DNA of 64,000 nucleotides from positions 70,951,372-71,015,371 of the forward strand of contig CM043953.1 in assembly GCA_014529385.2 (NCBI GenBank), read 5' to 3'. The notes under the pieces are model-generated. The model did not search any database and was not told where the DNA came from. It saw nothing but the letters and a program-made list of their open reading frames with translations. The stretch's first letter is position 1. Each line of letters begins with the position of its first letter. The DNA comes from Adiantum capillus-veneris. Lineage: Eukaryota > Streptophyta > Polypodiopsida > Polypodiales > Pteridaceae. The position numbers and the translations under genes were made by a program. Of this stretch, positions 49,141 to 60,790 are shown piece after piece.

Positions 49141-49400
49141 CCATAAGGTTCAATGCTGCAACTAAGCAGCAAATCTTTTGTAATTGGAATATTATTCATA
49201 ACTATGTCATGGCAGAATCTTCTCCTTCTATGAATCGAGGAGAAAGATGTCAAATACCCTCAAAGAAAAATAGTCGTACTAGGTTTTCTCAGGTGTTTAC
49301 AAAAGAGACTACCTGTGTAGAGGCTCTCTTAATGTATTCATGTCTTTCCATGAATAAATCGTTGGATAGCTAGACCATGCTTACTCGCTGTCTCCATAAA
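49141..49400 (+). other. G2 3' end, no LTR recognised
   Basis: Only decayed integrase C-terminal traces. No polypurine tract or second copy of 43409-44741 follows, so G2 is truncated at its 3' side. Confidence 0.45.
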
Positions 49401-50130
49401 AACCGTTACTGGGATTGGATGCACCTTGTGCATAGAGCCAATAATGGAAAATTCTCAATGTTGTATACATATACAACAATAGAAAGCCCATCCACCACTC
49501 TCAAATCATCGTGGATAGAGTAGCTGATGTTATTGCGGAAGCGTATACAATGATGGAGTAGGCATACTGCCATCATATTTGCAGGCCATGCATGCATATT
49601 ACAAAAATGGATTGCCAAAACCCTTGGCTTCAATAAAAATCTCAGCCTTGTGAGCTATTGTTATACGTGATGTGCATGATTACACTAGCATGGATACATC
49701 ACAGTGCATCATTGCCAGACTCAATTGTGAGCTTATATCCACTTAATGCCAAAAACGTGTGCCATTATTCTTCATTAAGTGATAGTTCCACGGCACATAA
49801 GAAAGCCTTGCTTCGCATGAAATCTGACAAAGTAGTGCATTGCACAGTAGAGAAATATTTTTCAAATAAAAGATTAAAGAGCAAAAAAACAAGTATAACT
49901 TGAATACTAAAATTGTTGATTCTTTGAGAGAGGTTGTTATGGCTTGAAGCTGGCTCATAGCCATATATGCTGAGAAATTGAGAGCTATCAAATGTACCCT
50001 ACATGCCATTGTGGCTTGGGTCATACCAACCTCCAAGAGAAAATCAGATAGACATTGTGCCAAGTTTCCCAAAGTCCTTATGCTAATAGCATATTCCAAT
50101 CAATTGATCTAGAATAGAAAAATCATAATA
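49400..50130 (-). repeat. E4-like interspersed sequence
   Basis: Aligns in blocks with E4 interior 18400-19040, including the RNase H-like trace (minus-strand 49406-49650) and the GAAAGCCTTGCTTC segment (49801). No LTRs of the E4 type were found nearby, so this is a fragment. Confidence 0.6.
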
Positions 50131-50379
50131 CCACCATGAATCAAATGGCACCCAAGGAAATTTCCATAAACCATAAACATCAAATCACCCCCCTATATGG
50201 AATGGAATATAGAAAACTTGACATAAATCATGTGCACCATAATACCCTCCTATATCAAAAGAGAGCAAAAACTTCCCTACATCAGAGGGTAACATCAGGT
50301 ATTACCATATCCCTTGTGCATCTAGCTCAACTAGTTGTAGATCATCCATCCCTCGATCCATCCTTGGATACATAAGTTC

Positions 50380-51110
50380 CCTAGCATAAATCTCTTCATT
50401 TGGCTCTCAAGAAACCTCATAAGAAAACGTTCTATTTTGCACATATACAAAATCTAGAAAAGCTTCATCAAGAAATTGCATAAGCTCAAAATCCACCACA
50501 TCTAGATATACATGTGGCATGTAGGAAATCAAATGTTGGGAACCCTTGTCATCTATAGTAGAGAACCCTTCCAAGGCTTTGTCCAATAGACACATAATCT
50601 ATGCATCTACATCTTCAAAATAATCTAATACCTTGTGCAACTCAAGGTGCAAGAGGCTAGCCTTCCCACATATAGTATACATATTAGCCATATTCTCTAA
50701 AAACGATCCTCCATTTTCTTCCCTCAGCAAAGAATCTCTGAACTTTTATAGCACAAAATTTTGCATGCATATGGAAAATAGCATCTACTTCCCTCTCCAT
50801 ATCATTGCCATAATACATGCACTCATCTACAACACCAAGAAATTGTAGCTCTTTGTTCAACTCCTTATAATAGATTCCACTAAACTTTGAGTGGTTTTCA
50901 TACTTGAGTGCTTCAAGATCACTTACTATTTATGTAGAGTCAAGATTACAGAATATGTATGCATCACGTGGAGAATCTAGTCCTTCATAAGCAAAATACT
51001 CTACATTCATATTTGCAAAGATTTCTTGGAGAGCAAGGCTAGAATCTGTATCAGCATCAAAATCATAACCCTTGTCCATATTCAGCTATATATGGTTGCA
51101 ATCATATTTG
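50380..51110 (-). pseudogene. Unidentified minus-strand coding trace
   Basis: The minus strand gives long, protein-like open segments with few interruptions: MDKGYDFDADTDSSLALQEI, AYEGLDSPRDAYIFCNLDS, YYKELNKELQFLGVVDECMY, LENMANMYTICGKASLLHLE, KVLDYFEDVDA, and finally an open end (50407-50595) with SQHLISYMPHVYLDVVDFEL. One frameshift lies near 50745, and stops lie near 50599 and 50938. About 230 residues can be followed. I do not recognise the family. It is not obviously retroelement-derived and may be an exon of a degraded host gene or a captured one. Confidence 0.5.
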
Positions 51111-51500
51111 GTTCATCGGATGTAGATTGCTTCACTCTATAGACTTCTTGCTTTCCAAACCTATACCAAAATTTTGATTTGTTAATTGCAATCGATTTGC
51201 ATACTACTATTGAGTAACCTTTTGTTGTTGTATGAAAGAAATTTAATGATGCATCATCTCCTACAACATAGACATCCTCTCAAGCACAATTCTCTCACCT
51301 CGGCTTATCTCACATCAGGTTCACCAAAGATGTGGGAGTATTTATGTTGCCATCAGTGAGTTGAGAAAGCATGAATCCCTTGGCTATGAGAATAAACAGA
51401 GAAAGAGATACTTGACACAAGAAACAATGAGAAATTACACGTCACCAACAAGATTTTGGACTATTCTGCCAAATCTAAGACTGTAGGCATGATATCTGGA
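51111..51500. other. Unassigned AT-rich stretch
   Basis: No gene or repeat seen. Confidence 0.4.
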
Positions 51501-51529
51501 TAGTGATGAAGAACTTAACAGTCGCAAAC

Positions 51530-52760
51530 CTGATCCATGCTTGCACATGAGATTTGGATGGTAGTCCAAATTTCATAGACTTATTACTCATAGATTTAGG
51601 ACTCTTAAAATCCCTAACAAATATAGAAACTTTTGAGATAACGGGATTGGGAAACTCATCTAGATCTCAATCTCAGACAAGATTTGAAGACCCACTTATG
51701 GCAAGGATCACATTTCTCATGGCTTTGTTGCAACCAGACTCTCAAATTTTACTTTCATGAATCTTTAAAGAAACACATACATATGGGATGAGATTTGAAA
51801 AATCATCCAAATTTTAGCCTCAAATTAGATCCATGCTTGAACATGTGATTTAGATGCTCAACATAGAAACTTTTGTAGACTTTCACTCATAGATTTAGGA
51901 GTCTTAACATCCCTAACAAATGCAGAACGTAAGGAATGAAATTTGGAAAATCATCCAAATCTCAACCCCAAACATGATCCATGCTTGAACATTAGATTTA
52001 AACAATTGTCCCATTCTCATACACTTGTCATCCATAGATTGAGGAATATTGACATATCTCTCATATATAGAAACATAGAGATTGGGATTTGGACAATGGT
52101 TTAGATATCAATTGTAGCTTAGACTTGGAAAACTGTTTCAATATCAAACCAAAGATTCAAAGGCCAAGTTTCTCATGGGTTTGCTGCAAACACTGAAATA
52201 CCAAATTCTTCTTTTGTGAATTTTACCTATGAGTCTTGCACCAATTAGAATAGATTCTCTACTTCACAAAGCTTATTTCAAATCCAAAACCCTTGATTAA
52301 TTTGTTGATATTTTAACATTCCTAAAAAATACACAATCCTACTAGAGGTGATGTGGAAAAAATGGTTCAAATCTCAACACTAAACAAGATCCATGCTTAA
52401 ACATGAGATTTGGAAAGTTGTGCAAATCTCATAGACTTATCTTTGATTGATTTAGGCTTCTTAACAACTCTAATGAATACAAAGACTTGGGGGATAATGA
52501 GGTTTGGACAACCATCCAAATCAAAGTTCTCTTAACATTCCTAAAAAATACACAATCCTACAATAGGTGATGTGGAAAATCGTCCAAATCTCACCACTAA
52601 GCAAGATCCATGCTTAAGCATGAGATTTGGAAAGTTGCACAATTATCATAGACTTATCTTTGATAGATTAGGCTTCTTAACAACTCTAATGAGTACAAAG
52701 ACTTAGAAGATAATGAGGTTTGAACAACCATCGAAATCAAAATCTCAAAACCTTATAGTC
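51530..52760. repeat. Degenerate tandem repeats containing GATCCATGCTTGAACATGAG
   Basis: At least five blocks repeat the order GATCCATGCTT-AACATGAGATTTGGA, CATAGACTTAT, TAGATTTAGGA-TCTTAAC and CTAACAAAT, starting near 51534, 51825, 51970, 52390 and 52606. The last two form a clear tandem pair of about 219 bp (52317-52535 and 52536-52754). It is AT-rich and non-coding, satellite-like. Confidence 0.75.
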
Positions 52761-52928
52761 CTTTGTTTGAATTTGAGTATTGGTTTTAAGTCTTTAGACA
52801 ACCAAGCTCCTTTGAATTTATATCTCTTTTTCTCAATGATCAACATTATGAATCTAGATATATGTATCAATATTGTTTTTCATTGCAAATAACGCATCAT
52901 ACAAAACAAGGAAAAGAATAGCCATTGA

Positions 52929-53177
52929 GGAAGCCATAGTTTGTGCATGGAAAACAATTAAGTGGAGAGGTACCTAGAATTCTACAAAGAAAATTACACA
53001 AAGCTACCAAAGATACATTTTTTTGCATTTGTAGGGGATGATAAAACTAACTACATGGATGTTGTGTTAGCACTTGATAACACCTATAGAAAGCATGCAC
53101 CAAGCAAAGGAAGTACCATAACATTTCCCATGTATATTGTAGAGTTTTGGGCTCATTTGGAGTTCCAATTTGTATAA
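52929..53177 (+). CDS. Short hypothetical open frame
   Basis: The open frame 52962-53177 encodes MERYLEFYKENYTKLPKIHF and then FAFVGDDKTNYMDVVLALDN, with a balanced composition. An open stretch EEAIVCAWKTIKWRG lies in front in another frame. I do not recognise it. It could be a fragment of a transposon protein. It has no clear promoter and confidence that it is expressed is low. Confidence 0.25.
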
Positions 53178-53278
53178 GACTATTGGCTATGGGGATATTT
53201 TTTTGGTAATGTAAAGTGCCTTGGAGTCTATGCCTATGAAAAGCTGCTTAACATTAGAGATTATCATTTTTGGGTGAT

Positions 53279-53345
53279 AAAAGCTCTTGTAGATATGGTG
53301 GTCACATGGATTCTCTTGTAGATATGGTGGTCACATGGATGCTCT
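53279..53345. repeat. 33-bp tandem duplication
   Basis: CTCTTGTAGATATGGTGGTC followed by ACATGGAT occurs twice in immediate succession, almost identical. Confidence 0.85.
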
Positions 53346-54010
53346 TTGACTCAATGCCTTTGTAAATCTTGATTCTCACAAATTAACTCTCATTACTTTC
53401 TTATTATTTTACTTTGTATTGATTGTGTGTAATTTGAATGGATTACATTTTAGATCTCTCATCTCTCTCTGATTAATCTCCTACCCATACTATTTGTCCA
53501 TGATATGCGATGATATGTGAGGGCTATGCCTTCCTACTCTTGATCTCTTTTCCCAATGTGTGTGTGGTTAGTATTAGTGAATGTTGATTAGCACTGAAAG
53601 GTTGGACCAGCATGCCAATACTAATGTGAAGTAAGACATTTAAACCATATTTTTTATGTGTGTGTATGTGCTTGTGTGTATGCGGGTGATTAAGAGCGAT
53701 GAATGGGAGGACTAAGGAGAGGTAAGCTTCAATGGCCATGACGTGTGTGACGTAGCTTGACTAGGTAAAGCATAGTTTTTTGGAGATGCTGACCATGGAT
53801 ACCTTGTTTAGCCAATTTTTACTAAACTCCTCAATTGCAATCTCTTATTTTGATTTTACATATTATAAATATACTTAAGCTCACATCACATATTATGGTG
53901 TTATTTTTTTTCTGCTTAGATTTGATGTAATGGCATATTTCCAATGGCAACTGAGTCAGAGATCATATTTTAGAAGCCTTACGTACGAAAGTCAATTATT
54001 TGAAGCATAA
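53346..54010. other. AT-rich spacer, no gene seen
   Basis: No supported feature. Confidence 0.4.
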
Positions 54011-54470
54011 GAGAGAATTCTCTTTATGGTGAAGCAACAAAGTGAGCAAAGCTACTTTGTAATCAACATATCCTCTAATTTGGTAATCCAAATCAAGTTA
54101 CATCAAGTGCATTATGAACAAAGCTACTTTGGAAGCGACATATCTTCTAATCTGGTAGTCCAAATTAAGTTACATCAAGTGCATCATGTTTCTATCCTCT
54201 TGCTCTATCTTTTGAGTGTATACATTATTAGTTTGGTGAAGGTTTGCATCTACATTGTGTGAGCCCTAATTTGCTACTTATTAGAAGGATAAGAGAGAAC
54301 TCTTTGTCCGGTGAAGTAACAAATTGAGCAAAGCTACTTTGTAATCAACATACCTTGTAGTCCGGTAATCCAAATCAAATTCCATCAACTGCATTGTGTT
54401 GTTGATCTCCTCTTGCTCTATATTTTGAGTGTATTCATTTCTAGTTTGGTGAAGGTTTTCATCCATGCCG
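54011..54470. repeat. Two-level tandem repeat
   Basis: A unit of about 74 bp (GAGCAAAGCTACTTTGTAATC to TACATCAAGTGCAT) is doubled at 54044-54190. A larger unit of about 280 bp (from GAGAATTCTCTTTATGGTGA) recurs at 54293-54470 with one copy of the small unit. Confidence 0.75.
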
Positions 54471-54769
54471 TGTAAGACTTAATATGCTACTTCAGTGATA
54501 TTTTCAAATTTAAATGCTAGTCTTTTGCTAGGAGGTTTTCTCTAGGCTTTAAGAGGTGCTATTAGAATTTTTCTATGCATGTTTTAGTGGCTTGTGAAAT
54601 GATGGATCCCAATTTGTGTACCTCCTAGAACTAGGGTTTTAGGATAAAAGCCTATTTCAATAGTTCTTGCATATCTTCTCTTAGAGTTTTATTTTGATTT
54701 GGGCTTGTTTAGCTAAGAAACCATTGAGTGATTAATTGTCACTGATAGTTTCTATATTTTCTTCAACTA
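54471..54769. other. Spacer, no gene seen
   Basis: No supported feature. Confidence 0.4.
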
Positions 54770-55460
54770 GCGCATATGAGATCTGGACAATCCTATGGTT
54801 GGCCACTTCCATAATTTTGATGCAAGTATCCTAGCAAGTTCAAAGAATATATGAGTGGAAGCTCCAAATGTGTGGCTCATTGGAATAGTCTGCAGTACAT
54901 TTTGAAGCTTACATTCGAGCATCATGCAGGACAATCTCCAGTGAGTCTTGGAAATGGACTTCTAGTTGAAGCTTATGTGTATCCTTGCACCATCATGCAA
55001 GCCGTTTTTGAGACCTCCATTGGATTCTTTGCTTGTGTATTACCTAAACCCCTAGCAGAGCACCAAGGTGTCAAAAGGTCTTACCTTTTGTTGTAACTAT
55101 CTCTTCAGTCCACAAACATGGATGAAAAGAGTTGTTTTTGACAATAAGATCAATCTTGCTTTTTCAATATTGCATTTCCACCCAGACGCTAAGAAGCAAG
55201 TTTGCACAATCTTTGGAGCCTTTCTAACTATTTGGGGGTGGGGGGGGGGTTGAGGAAGAGTAGGGAGTCATCTACAAAAATCTTTGCTAGGAGTTGGTCA
55301 TTGTTTTCCAAGAACAGTCCTTGGATCTCCCCTCTTGCATCAGTGTATTCAAGAATTGAAACCAGTGGATGGGAGCTAATGTCTACATAGGCATGGTCTC
55401 TTTGCGAGGAAATCAGTTAAGCTGCTTTCGTGAGCTACGAACATATGTGAAACACAAACT
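54770..55460 (-). pseudogene. LINE reverse transcriptase fragment
   Basis: The minus strand reads ISSHPLVSILEYTDARGEIQ, then LLAKIFVDDSLLFL, the catalytic FADD motif of LINE reverse transcriptases (about 55270-55310). LERLQRLCKLAS is the typical helix after it. Further on, in shifted frame, VLQTIPMSHTFGASTHIFF matches the AIP-Y segment downstream of the polymerase core. Several stops and a poly-C run interrupt it. LINEs copy themselves by target-primed reverse transcription. No endonuclease or poly-A tail was found, so this is an internal fragment. Confidence 0.7.
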
Positions 55461-56060
55461 CAAGTCAAAGGCTATATTTGACAACGATATGGATAAAGCT
55501 TCATGGGTTTACACATGCGAGAAGAGACTCGATGCAAGCCAAGGCCTTATGGGAATCGGGACTAGGGGAGTCCTTGGTAAAATACTCAAAATTTTAAGAA
55601 AAGAAGAAAGTAATCAACTTGGCTACAATATGGAGGACGTGCACAATATTCATGGTGTGCATGCGCAGCTCATGGGGTCACCAAAACTTTCTATTTTATT
55701 CAAAATTGGTTGGTTGTGATTACTATTACCTCAGCTTTGTTGTGGAACACAAGCGGATGAGTAGAACCAATTGACAGACAAAAAAATGGCTTAGATTGGG
55801 ACTTGATGACCATTTGGAAGAAGCAAGTTGTGTCCCATAGGGCTCACTATATGGAAGAGGGATAATTTAATTGAGCAAAGGGTTGCAACTTAATCAATAT
55901 TCTTAAAACCTACTCCTTAACCTACTTTGGTAGTTTATTTGTAGATTGCCATTCAGCCTGGTAATATCATCGGCCATTTAGTCTTTAGACCAGGGACCCA
56001 TCTTTGAGGCACCCATTTTACCCTGAATCAAGCATAATCAATTTTCTCTTATTTCTCGTA

Positions 56061-56066
<6 letters not shown>
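55461..56066. other. Unassigned stretch, possibly upstream LINE remnant
   Basis: An open frame at 55369-55719 on the plus strand is antisense to the LINE fragment at its start and not recognisable. No feature supported. Confidence 0.35.

Positions 56067-56126
<60 letters not shown>
56067..56126. repeat. (GA)n microsatellite
   Basis: A pure GA run of about 60 bp. Confidence 0.95.
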
Positions 56127-56127
<1 letters not shown>

Positions 56128-57284
56128 ACGTGTTGTCATAGTTGGAGGGTCTTGGTTTTCAATCATAGAACCCGGTGCAAAACATATTTGAGGAGGAAAA
56201 CACTGGGATAAAGAATTGTCTTTGTGCTACAAAATGGTTATGCATAGGAAAGCATTGGCCTATAATTTATAATATGCATTGACACCAACCACCTAGGGAT
56301 AAAGTAAACATGTACAGAGTGCATCGAGTATTGTAGTACATAAGTTGAATTGTAGAACTATGAGAAAAGAAGTACATATGGTCTATTTGATATATAAATG
56401 TGATCGCGTTGATCATGTACTACTGAGAAAAACATGTAGCTAAACTAAACTTAAGGAAGCATTGAGAAATTTAAAAAATACAAAAAGCATCAACAGACTA
56501 TAAAACTTAAATTGCACTGTCGACATGATAATCGTGTACGGGTGGCATCCAAATGTGCAAGCTGGAGGACAATGTTTGAGTCAAGCTACATAAAAGCAAT
56601 GTGAATAGTTAAAAATTTTGTCTTGCAATGAAGCATCACATAGCCAAAATGCTAAATATATAGTGCATGTCATACAAAAGGGCCATACAAAAGTATGGTG
56701 GAGAGTTGGCATTGTGGTCTCCCCAAAAATTATGAGAAATAGAAGCCGTTCCCTTCCCTGTAGCATTTATTTGTTGCGCAAGAAAACGCATAGGCATGAG
56801 GGATTGGATGCAGATAAGGGACCTTACAATGTTCTTGATTTGGAGTCGTGCTTGTGCAATTGATACATCCATTGTTGTGAATATATGTCCTCTCTATCAG
56901 ACACAAAGCACATGTTAAGACAAATACAAAAGATGCAAGAGATAGATTTAACCTAAAAAGAAGTAGAGGTAAAGTTATTTTCTAGATCATAGCCAGTGTA
57001 AGATTTATTGTAGTGAGTGATGAGTTCTCAATTCATAAGCTTCAATGAAATCACTACACTAGAATGGCTCAATCAATATTAACTTTGTATTCTAACAACA
57101 TTATTAAAGTTTCTCTCTTATGCATTCATGAAGTTCTCATTTGGGGGGCATGTGCCGAGGTACACACTTTTATGCTTTACTAAGGGAACCATTTAAGTTG
57201 GCATGCATATCAAACAAAGAACAACATGTTACTCCAAGGGCCTTGACTACTGCTTTATTGTCTTTTCTACAATAGCTTTTCAGC
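56127..57284. other. AT-rich spacer, no gene seen
   Basis: Only short random open frames. Confidence 0.4.
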
Positions 57285-57534
57285 GTGTCAATTTTTGTAT
57301 TCACTTCTGCTATCTTATCTATTATCAGCAATGCTTCTTATATGTCGTTCCTCTTTTTTCAACTTAGGCTCATGCTCAATATCATATTGCAGATCTTTGG
57401 TTCTCCCTTGGAAATCCCAAGGAAGAGTGATTCTGCATGCTTACTTTTGCTAGCCTCATGCTCAAGCTCGTTTTGCAAATCTTTGGTTCTCCTTCAGCTA
57501 GTTCCCCCATGCCACAAAGGTTTGTTGCTGGCTC
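57285..57534 (-). other. Possible coiled-coil coding trace
   Basis: The minus strand reads TKDLQNELEHEASKSKHAES and ALLIIDKIAEVNTKIDTLKS with stops between. Two segments about 100 bp apart (57371 and 57468) repeat CATGCTCAA...TTTGCA(A/G)ATCTTTGGTTCTCC. The family is not recognised. It is cut by the inverted-repeat element at 57535. Confidence 0.3.
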
Positions 57535-58003
57535 CATTAGCAAGAGAATGGGGTTTAGGAGTGCCTCTTTATTTAGAAGTTTAAGGGAGTCAAACCTCTA
57601 GTATCAAGAAAGAAATTAAAAGACAACTTTTGAATTCAAGTAGGCAAAACGGCTAGTTTATTTGAATTCAGATTTTCCCTCCAAAATAAAATTTAAAATC
57701 TAGTGGAAAAAACCATATTATGTAACGTATCTACGGAAACATATCGGTGTGTAGATTACAGACCTATAATCTCCACTCAAATCAGAGATCGTATGTAGGA
57801 GTTATGGAAGGCCAAAAATTATAAAGTTGTTCACTCCCTTTTTTGGAGGGAAAAGTGCATCCTTTGACCACTCTTACACCTCTCTTACAAACCCACCATT
57901 CTTGCACACGTGGCGTGCATCTATTTGTCAAAATGTTAATCACCTCCATAATCTCATGGCAAATACAAAGGCCATCCTAGATCCCCCATCCTCTTCCTAA
58001 TGC
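57535..58003 (+). mobile_element. Terminal-inverted-repeat element, copy 1 (469 bp)
   Basis: The ends are CATTAGCAAGAGAATGGGG and its inverse CCCCCATCCTCTTCCTAATG. The copy at 63525-63990 is the same element in inverted orientation, including internal blocks such as GATCTCCACTCAAAT-type and CTTGCACACGTGGCGTGCAT. No transposase is encoded, as in MITEs. Target duplications were not identified. Confidence 0.7.
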
Positions 58004-59100
58004 CTCTATCTTTTTCCATATATGCAATGCTACTCACACTACCCCGTACTTTGTAGGTAGCAGCAGGCAAGGAGCACACGTGTTGTATGTTTCTGCTACT
58101 TCATTAGCACCAACTCCAGGTTTTTCACTACCATACATTTGCTCCCAGTGTCTCTCTCATGTTGAACCTACGCTCATATTCAGTAAGTGTGACAATTGAC
58201 ATGAGGGGTTGCAAAAGAAATGATGGATATCCAAGTAGACATGCTATAGGTGCACAAACTTTAGATGAAATACTCAAGAAGTGTTTCACCTCTATTAGGA
58301 GAGTTCCTTTTCAATGCAGGCATGCTCAACAAAAAAGCACTTACTAGGCAGGCGAGCCAGAGTTCATGGAAAGAATGGAGCTTCTTTATCAATAGGATGC
58401 CTCTAACAAAGGGTCTTTGATAGTCTCTACTTGTGGATATGACTCCATTCCGGGGGAGTTTGGTCTCCTCCATCACCTCAAACAATGGGTAGCCCCATGT
58501 TTGCCCAATTTTGTGGATTGATTTTTGCAAATCACTTCATCTACCAAGGTCATCGACAACCTTGGAACATGAGAATCTGTTGTGCTCAGTGTAAGCAATG
58601 CAAGTGATTTGCATAAGATGCATGCAAATATAAAGAACTCCAAGGTCTGGGTGCGTGTTTCTAGTGCTTCGACAAAGAATCCATCTCTTCTCTATTATAA
58701 CAAGCACCTCAGCCTATGGGTGATGTATCTATCAAGTGCAGAATCCGTTGTGGCATGATAGACCATGTAAATTACTACCTTGAGAGCTCCCCAATTCATA
58801 GCTAAATCAAAGGATCCAAACCTTCCCACTGTTGGATATGCACGCAAGGAACCTTGAGATCAGGAGGGGCTACAAGTTTGATTGCGCGTGGCCGTTTATA
58901 TACATCACCGACAAAAAGGCACCAAGTTTGCATGTGCTTGAGAATCGCGGCCGAAAGCACTTATCATGGACAATTGATGACAAACATCTGAATTTTCAAT
59001 TCCATTCTATTTGGGACAAATCAAAGATACAGATCATGCCACATGGTCTCTTGTAACCTCTAAAAATCACATGAGTGCATTAGGCTCATCAAGTAGAGAC
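58004..59100. other. Unassigned stretch
   Basis: Short open frames on both strands (58159-58347 plus, 58261-58530 minus, 58832-59056 plus) are not recognisable. No feature supported. Confidence 0.35.
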
Positions 59101-59108
59101 GATCGTCC

Positions 59109-59650
59109 TCAAGATAGGTGTGACTGCAAAGCATGTCCAGCCCAAGCCCAAGTAGACCGAGCCATGTGTAAAGCAACCTCCTCTATCCAAGAGTCCTCAT
59201 GTATGTGTACATAGAATGGTGGGCTCTGCGTGTCAGCAAAAAAGTGAACCACAATGTCTCTACATCCTACTGCGTCTGGAGGTGTCACAAAAAATGTGGC
59301 CAATGGCGAGAGAGTCTGAAGCAAGTCTGTAACTCCTAGGTCTCCTATGTGATGAGAGAACGGCTTATGTTTGTAGCCACTCCAACACTGAGTCTACAGT
59401 CCACTCAGTCTGGTCCCTAACACAGAGGGGAAAAGAGAAGCCAACCATTGATCCCAAGGCCTTTATCCCCCTAGCTGCAAGGAACAGTACATGAACTCTG
59501 AAGCAGGCTGCCTCAAGGTCTGGTGAGGGGTCGTCAAGAAATCATGTAAAGTTGTAGGCAAAGAAATCCCAATGATGGCAAATGTCGAAGCTCGTCAGAC
59601 CACAGGGAACTGCAGCAAAAGGAGACATCTTCAACTAAAGAGGAAGTCAC
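59109..59650 (-). pseudogene. Unidentified minus-strand coding trace
   Basis: The minus strand begins near 59628 with MSPFAAVPCGLTSFDICHHW, continues LEAACFRVHVLFLAARGIKA and WTVDSVLEWLQ, and after a shift ends with IVVHFFADTQSPPFYVHIHE and WAGHALQSHLS (59109-59324 open). It is protein-like but of no recognised family. It lies about 300 bp downstream, in the same orientation, of the LINE ORF1 pseudogene and may belong to it or to another captured sequence. Confidence 0.35.
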
Positions 59651-59699
59651 AAGAAAGGTTGTCCCTCTCTCGCCAAACGACTCATGGCAAAGGCGCTGC

Positions 59700-59950
59700 C
59701 AAGAGATCTCCTAGTAGCTGAAGAAGGCCCTGCCCCCTGGGACGACTATGGGACTGGAGCAAGAGGAGGTAGGGGAGCAGGGGGGTAAGGGGGCAAGGGG
59801 GATTAGCAGAGGAAGGAGGGTGAGGTCTAGAGGCAGAGGGAGAAGGGGGAGGGGGGAGCGAAAGTAGGGGGGAAATCCGGGGGAGGAGGGGTGGCTGACG
59901 AGGGTGAGGCTGAGGTGGAGGCTAGAGAAGGGACCTCGTTCTACTAAAGA
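59700..59950. repeat. G-rich purine tract
   Basis: Repeated GGGGGAGG and GGAGGGTGAGG segments, low complexity. Confidence 0.6.
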
Positions 59951-59959
59951 GGGTCAAAT

Positions 59960-60790
59960 TGGTTTCTTATGGGAACCCACCACTGCTACTGGATAGGAGC
60001 TTGAGGACCACTCTGAGTGCCAAGTTGACATGGTGGTCCTTGCCGACGTCGACCATGAACCTGCTGCCAGCCCTCCTTTGCTTAAGCCCCAAGCTTGAAG
60101 GGTGGCTCTGCCTGTGTACTCTGTTGACCAGCCTTTGAGGGCTGGGGCTACGCCTGTGAGTAGGTCGGCGTCTCCTCCGTGGACAAGCCTTTGCGAGATG
60201 GCCCATCTATCGACATATGAAGCACTAATTCGAGAGGACCGAATACTCCACGCTCTGTCAGGACCAACCCCCACCCACCCAAGGAAGTAAGATGACCTTC
60301 GGGAGAGCGTGGGTGTCCCTAACCAAAACGCGTACCGAGAGAATTCCGACTACCTTGGCAGCTACAGAGGATGTCGTGCGAGGTGTCTCCAGGATAGTCC
60401 CAATCACTGAGCCAATCCTGGACAAAAGTGGTAGTTACTCCCTCCTCAAACCAGGAAAGCAGATGAAGATGGGAAGGTCTACCTCCTCTACCAGAACATC
60501 TGAGGTTGGGTCAAAACCATGTATGCACTGTCAAAAGTGGGCTTGAACTTCTCGGATGTTCAGGGGGCTAATCGCAATGACCTTCGATGCCATCTCGAAG
60601 GTCTCAAACTCTATCTGGTAGCCTCATCCGATGAACGTCCAAGATCTTGCCCACCTCTGTGAAAAGGCAGGTCTGGAGAAGATCATCGCAACTCTCCTCG
60701 GCTAGGTCTGGTGCCGAGAATCTTGCAGATGACGGAAGTCGCATGCAGGTGTTCCACCTCTGTGGTTAGGCTCGCTTGCTCTATTGGTGA
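59960..60790 (-). pseudogene. LINE ORF1 (DUF4283 plus CCHC knuckle)
   Basis: The minus strand reads EVEHLHATSVICKILGTRPS (about 60700-60760), EVGKILDVHRM, then FETFEMASKVIAISPLNIRE (about 60550-60610), GFDPTSDVLVEEVDLPIFIC, SRIGSVIGTILETPRTTSSV and VGILSVRVLVRD. The zinc knuckle follows as CFICR, stop, MGHLAKACP (60180-60225). Order and motifs match the RNA-binding ORF1 of plant L1-type LINEs (DUF4283 then CCHC). Three or more stops and frameshifts are present. An arginine- and proline-rich tail follows the knuckle. Confidence 0.78.
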
